Shown here piece after piece: positions 62,253 through 64,000 of a stretch of 64,000 nt of DNA; the first letter of the stretch is position 1, and every line of letters starts with the position of its first letter. Under the pieces are notes generated by a model that was not told the DNA's origin, ran no database searches, and was given only the letters and a program-made list of their open reading frames with translations. The position numbers were made by a program, and so were the translations under genes. Origin of the DNA: an uncultured Clostridium sp. (GTDB lineage Bacteria > Bacillota > Clostridia > Lachnospirales > Lachnospiraceae); NCBI GenBank assembly GCA_934438135.1, contig CAKSBP010000010.1, forward strand, positions 1 to 64,000, written 5' to 3'.

Positions 62253-62280
62253 TTGACAGGTCTATTTGTCATGTTATAAT
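62253..62280 (+). promoter_or_regulatory. Promoter of the MFS gene with dyad in the spacer
   Basis: TTGACA (62253-62258), 16-bp spacer, TATAAT (62275-62280). The spacer edge forms an inverted repeat TGACA (62254-62258) with TGTCA (62267-62271), a natural place for a repressor. Confidence 0.7.
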
Positions 62281-62318
62281 GAATTTATTGAAAAAAGGAA
62301 GGTGGAGGGGGTAACTGA

Positions 62319-63491
62319 GTGGGAAGAAAGATAAGAGAGCAAAAACAAATGATTCTATTTTTTATTCTTCGTTTTTTTCAGGGGCTGGGTGCAGTAATAC
62401 CAATTTATGCAAGCCTGATTCTGAAATCAACGGATTACTATTCTGTGCAGAATATTGGATATTATGAAACGGCGTTGTATTTGGGCTATGGAGTTATGTC
62501 AGTAATTGGTGGAAGACTGACAGACTGGCTGGATGAAAAAAAACTTTTACTGTTTTCCAATCTTATCTGTGTAACTGCAATTCTTTTATACAATATATCG
62601 GGAAATCCGAATGTTAGTCTTATTGCATTTCTGGTTTTATATGGATGTTATAGTTTATCCTGTCCTGCTATTACGACACTTTCTTTGGAAGCAGCACCAG
62701 AAGGAAAAGTAAATGGTGTATTTTCCATGCTGTTTGTAGGACTTAGTTTAAGCACATGCGTCTGGTCTATTGTTATATCGGCAGTTGATAATATGAATCA
62801 TTTTCTATGGATTGTACTGGCAGCAGATCTTGTGGCATTTCTTCTGGTTTTATTTGGGGTGAAAGAAAATAGAACACAAAAGGCAGTAGAAGAAGAAATT
62901 GGGGAAGAAGATAGAAGTGGTTTTTTAAAGAGTCTATGGAAAAGAAAGTACATAATGGTTTTTTCATTGTTTATGACCATATTTATGTTTGATTTAGCAC
63001 AGTTGAATGTTACATTTCCGGTTATGATGGATCGAATGTTTGGTGAAAATGGAACAGGTAGGTTTGCAGCTGTAGTAACATTGAATTCTTTGGTTATTAT
63101 TGCAGCGAGCTGGCCATTGAATCATTTGACGAAGAAACTGAAACTGATGGACAGCATTATTCTTGGCGCTGTTTTTTATATTATAGGCTATGGAATGTTA
63201 TTTTTTGTGAAAAGTTACTGGCTGATTCTACTTTCGACAGTTATCTGGACATTTGGTGAAATTTTGGCAAATACATATGGAAACAGCTTTATTACTCAGA
63301 ATGTGCCCAAAAAGTTTACAGGAACCTATGTGGCAGTATATTCAGTGTCTATAGGGGTTGGTTCTCTTGCTGGCCCGTTGTTTAGTGGGGCACTATTAAA
63401 TAGCATATCTTGTGGGCAAATCTATCTTTTGGTAGCTGGGATGACGGGAGCAGCTACAGTAGGATTTTTTGTATTAAAGAAAAGTCTGTAA
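62319..63491 (+). CDS. Major facilitator superfamily transporter
   Basis: A 390-residue membrane protein with about 12 hydrophobic segments. The loop 2-3 signature is GGRLTDWLDEKKLLLFSN, and the central cytoplasmic loop is charged (VKENRTQKAVEEEIGEEDRS). It resembles drug/sugar efflux-type permeases, but the substrate is unknown. The start is GTG at 62319 behind GGAAGGTGGAGGGGG. Its promoter carries a dyad, suggesting regulated expression. Confidence 0.85.
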   Translation: MGRKIREQKQMILFFILRFFQGLGAVIPIYASLILKSTDYYSVQNIGYYETALYLGYGVMSVIGGRLTDWLDEKKLLLFSNLICVTAILLYNISGNPNVSLIAFLVLYGCYSLSCPAITTLSLEAAPEGKVNGVFSMLFVGLSLSTCVWSIVISAVDNMNHFLWIVLAADLVAFLLVLFGVKENRTQKAVEEEIGEEDRSGFLKSLWKRKYIMVFSLFMTIFMFDLAQLNVTFPVMMDRMFGENGTGRFAAVVTLNSLVIIAASWPLNHLTKKLKLMDSIILGAVFYIIGYGMLFFVKSYWLILLSTVIWTFGEILANTYGNSFITQNVPKKFTGTYVAVYSVSIGVGSLAGPLFSGALLNSISCGQIYLLVAGMTGAATVGFFVLKKSL

Positions 63492-63552
63492 ATATACAAT
63501 ATTTATGAAAAGCTCATGAGGAAGGTAAATGAGAAATAAGGGAGGAAATGAA

Positions 63553-64000
63553 ATGAAGAGAAGGGACAGGGAAGCGTGGAACAGCATGTGTTATACTATA
63601 CATACTGTCTGGGAAGCAGATAAAGGGAGTGTTTTGTTTCCATTTTATAAAAACATTACAGAGTATGTTTTTAATGGATTTTTTGATATTTATCTGATTA
63701 AGTATATTTATGAATGTATTGACCAGCATATTTCATACAGTCTGTTGGCAAGGACAGTACTTATATTCTGTCTGATTCAGATTGTAGTACATATTAATTC
63801 AGCATCTCAAGCATATTATGTTAATGTGAAGAAACCCAAAATTTACAGACATGTATTTAACCGTGTAATTAACAAAGCCAGGACAATTGAACTGACCCGT
63901 TATGAGCAGCCGGATTTTTATGACCATTTTTCCAGGGCATTGGATGAGTGTTTGAATCATGCGGAAGATGGAATTGTGGAAATGACATTGGCATTTGGAC
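63553..64000 (+). CDS. ABC exporter (permease-ATPase), N-terminal part, cut by window end
   Basis: The frame is open from an ATG at 63553 (ribosome site AAGGGAGG) to the window edge, giving 149 residues. One clear membrane segment (SLLARTVLIFCLIQIVVHI) lies near residues 75-95, and a second hydrophobic stretch (NGFFDIYLIKYIYECI) comes earlier. FNRVINKARTIELTRYEQPDFYDHFSRALDE is typical of the first cytoplasmic loop of bacteriocin or multidrug ABC transporters. The nucleotide-binding domain would lie beyond the edge. It starts 61 nt after the MFS gene. Confidence 0.65.
   Translation, partial: MKRRDREAWNSMCYTIHTVWEADKGSVLFPFYKNITEYVFNGFFDIYLIKYIYECIDQHISYSLLARTVLIFCLIQIVVHINSASQAYYVNVKKPKIYRHVFNRVINKARTIELTRYEQPDFYDHFSRALDECLNHAEDGIVEMTLAFG

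Overview
The window is an AT-rich chromosomal segment spanning a replication origin. Gene content and protein style point to a spore-forming, plant-fibre-degrading member of the Lachnospiraceae (Clostridia). Supporting signs are the oriC gene order rpmH-rnpA-yidD-yidC-jag-mnmE-mnmG-rsmG-parA-parB, a DUF4446 gene beside parB, a DUF3881 protein, spmA/spmB, splB, and a glucomannan-use locus like that described in Roseburia. The species cannot be named from sequence alone.

Layout. (1) 1-10.5 kb, leftward genes: the promoter and leader of what looks like an rRNA operon leaving the window, tRNA-Ser(GCT), a two-subunit class I fumarase, gyrA, gyrB, recF, yaaA, dnaN and dnaA. (2) 8.9-11.07 kb, a bipartite oriC. 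DnaA boxes lie on both sides of dnaA, and the dnaA-dnaN gap has an AT-rich block plus TAG/TAA trinucleotides arranged like the Bacillus subtilis unwinding element. (3) 11.07-24.3 kb, mostly rightward: ribosome, secretion and tRNA-modification genes, an alpha/beta hydrolase, a soluble two-component system, parA/parB with two perfect parS sites, DUF4446 and an HD-GYP protein. Gene direction switches at oriC as expected for co-orientation with replication.

(4) 24.5-43.7 kb and 56.9-59.2 kb, a beta-mannan/glucomannan system. Secreted GH5 and GH26 mannanases with carbohydrate-binding modules would cut the polymer. A lipoprotein and two permeases import the oligomers; no ATPase is encoded in the window. 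Inside the cell a GH36 alpha-galactosidase and a CE17-like acetyl esterase strip side groups. An AGE-type epimerase, two GH130 phosphorylases and a phosphohexomutase then carry mannose into glycolysis. AraC and LacI regulators sit in the cluster. A similar AT-rich dyad (AACTAAAAAT...AGTT) lies upstream of the GH36, binding-protein and GH5 genes.

(5) 44.2-52.6 kb: tRNA-Arg(CCT), an unrecognised nuclease-like protein, nfo, and a block syntenic with B. subtilis yaaO-tmk-yaaR-holB-yaaT-yabB-rsmI-abrB, with a guanylate-kinase-like gene in the tmk position. (6) 53.1-64 kb: a CitMHS/NhaD-type transporter with a cytidylate-kinase-like partner, spmAB, the AraC/GH26 pair, splB, an SH3-NlpC/P60 cell-wall hydrolase, an MFS transporter, and the start of an ABC exporter cut by the window edge. 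I found no CRISPR array, insertion sequence or prophage.
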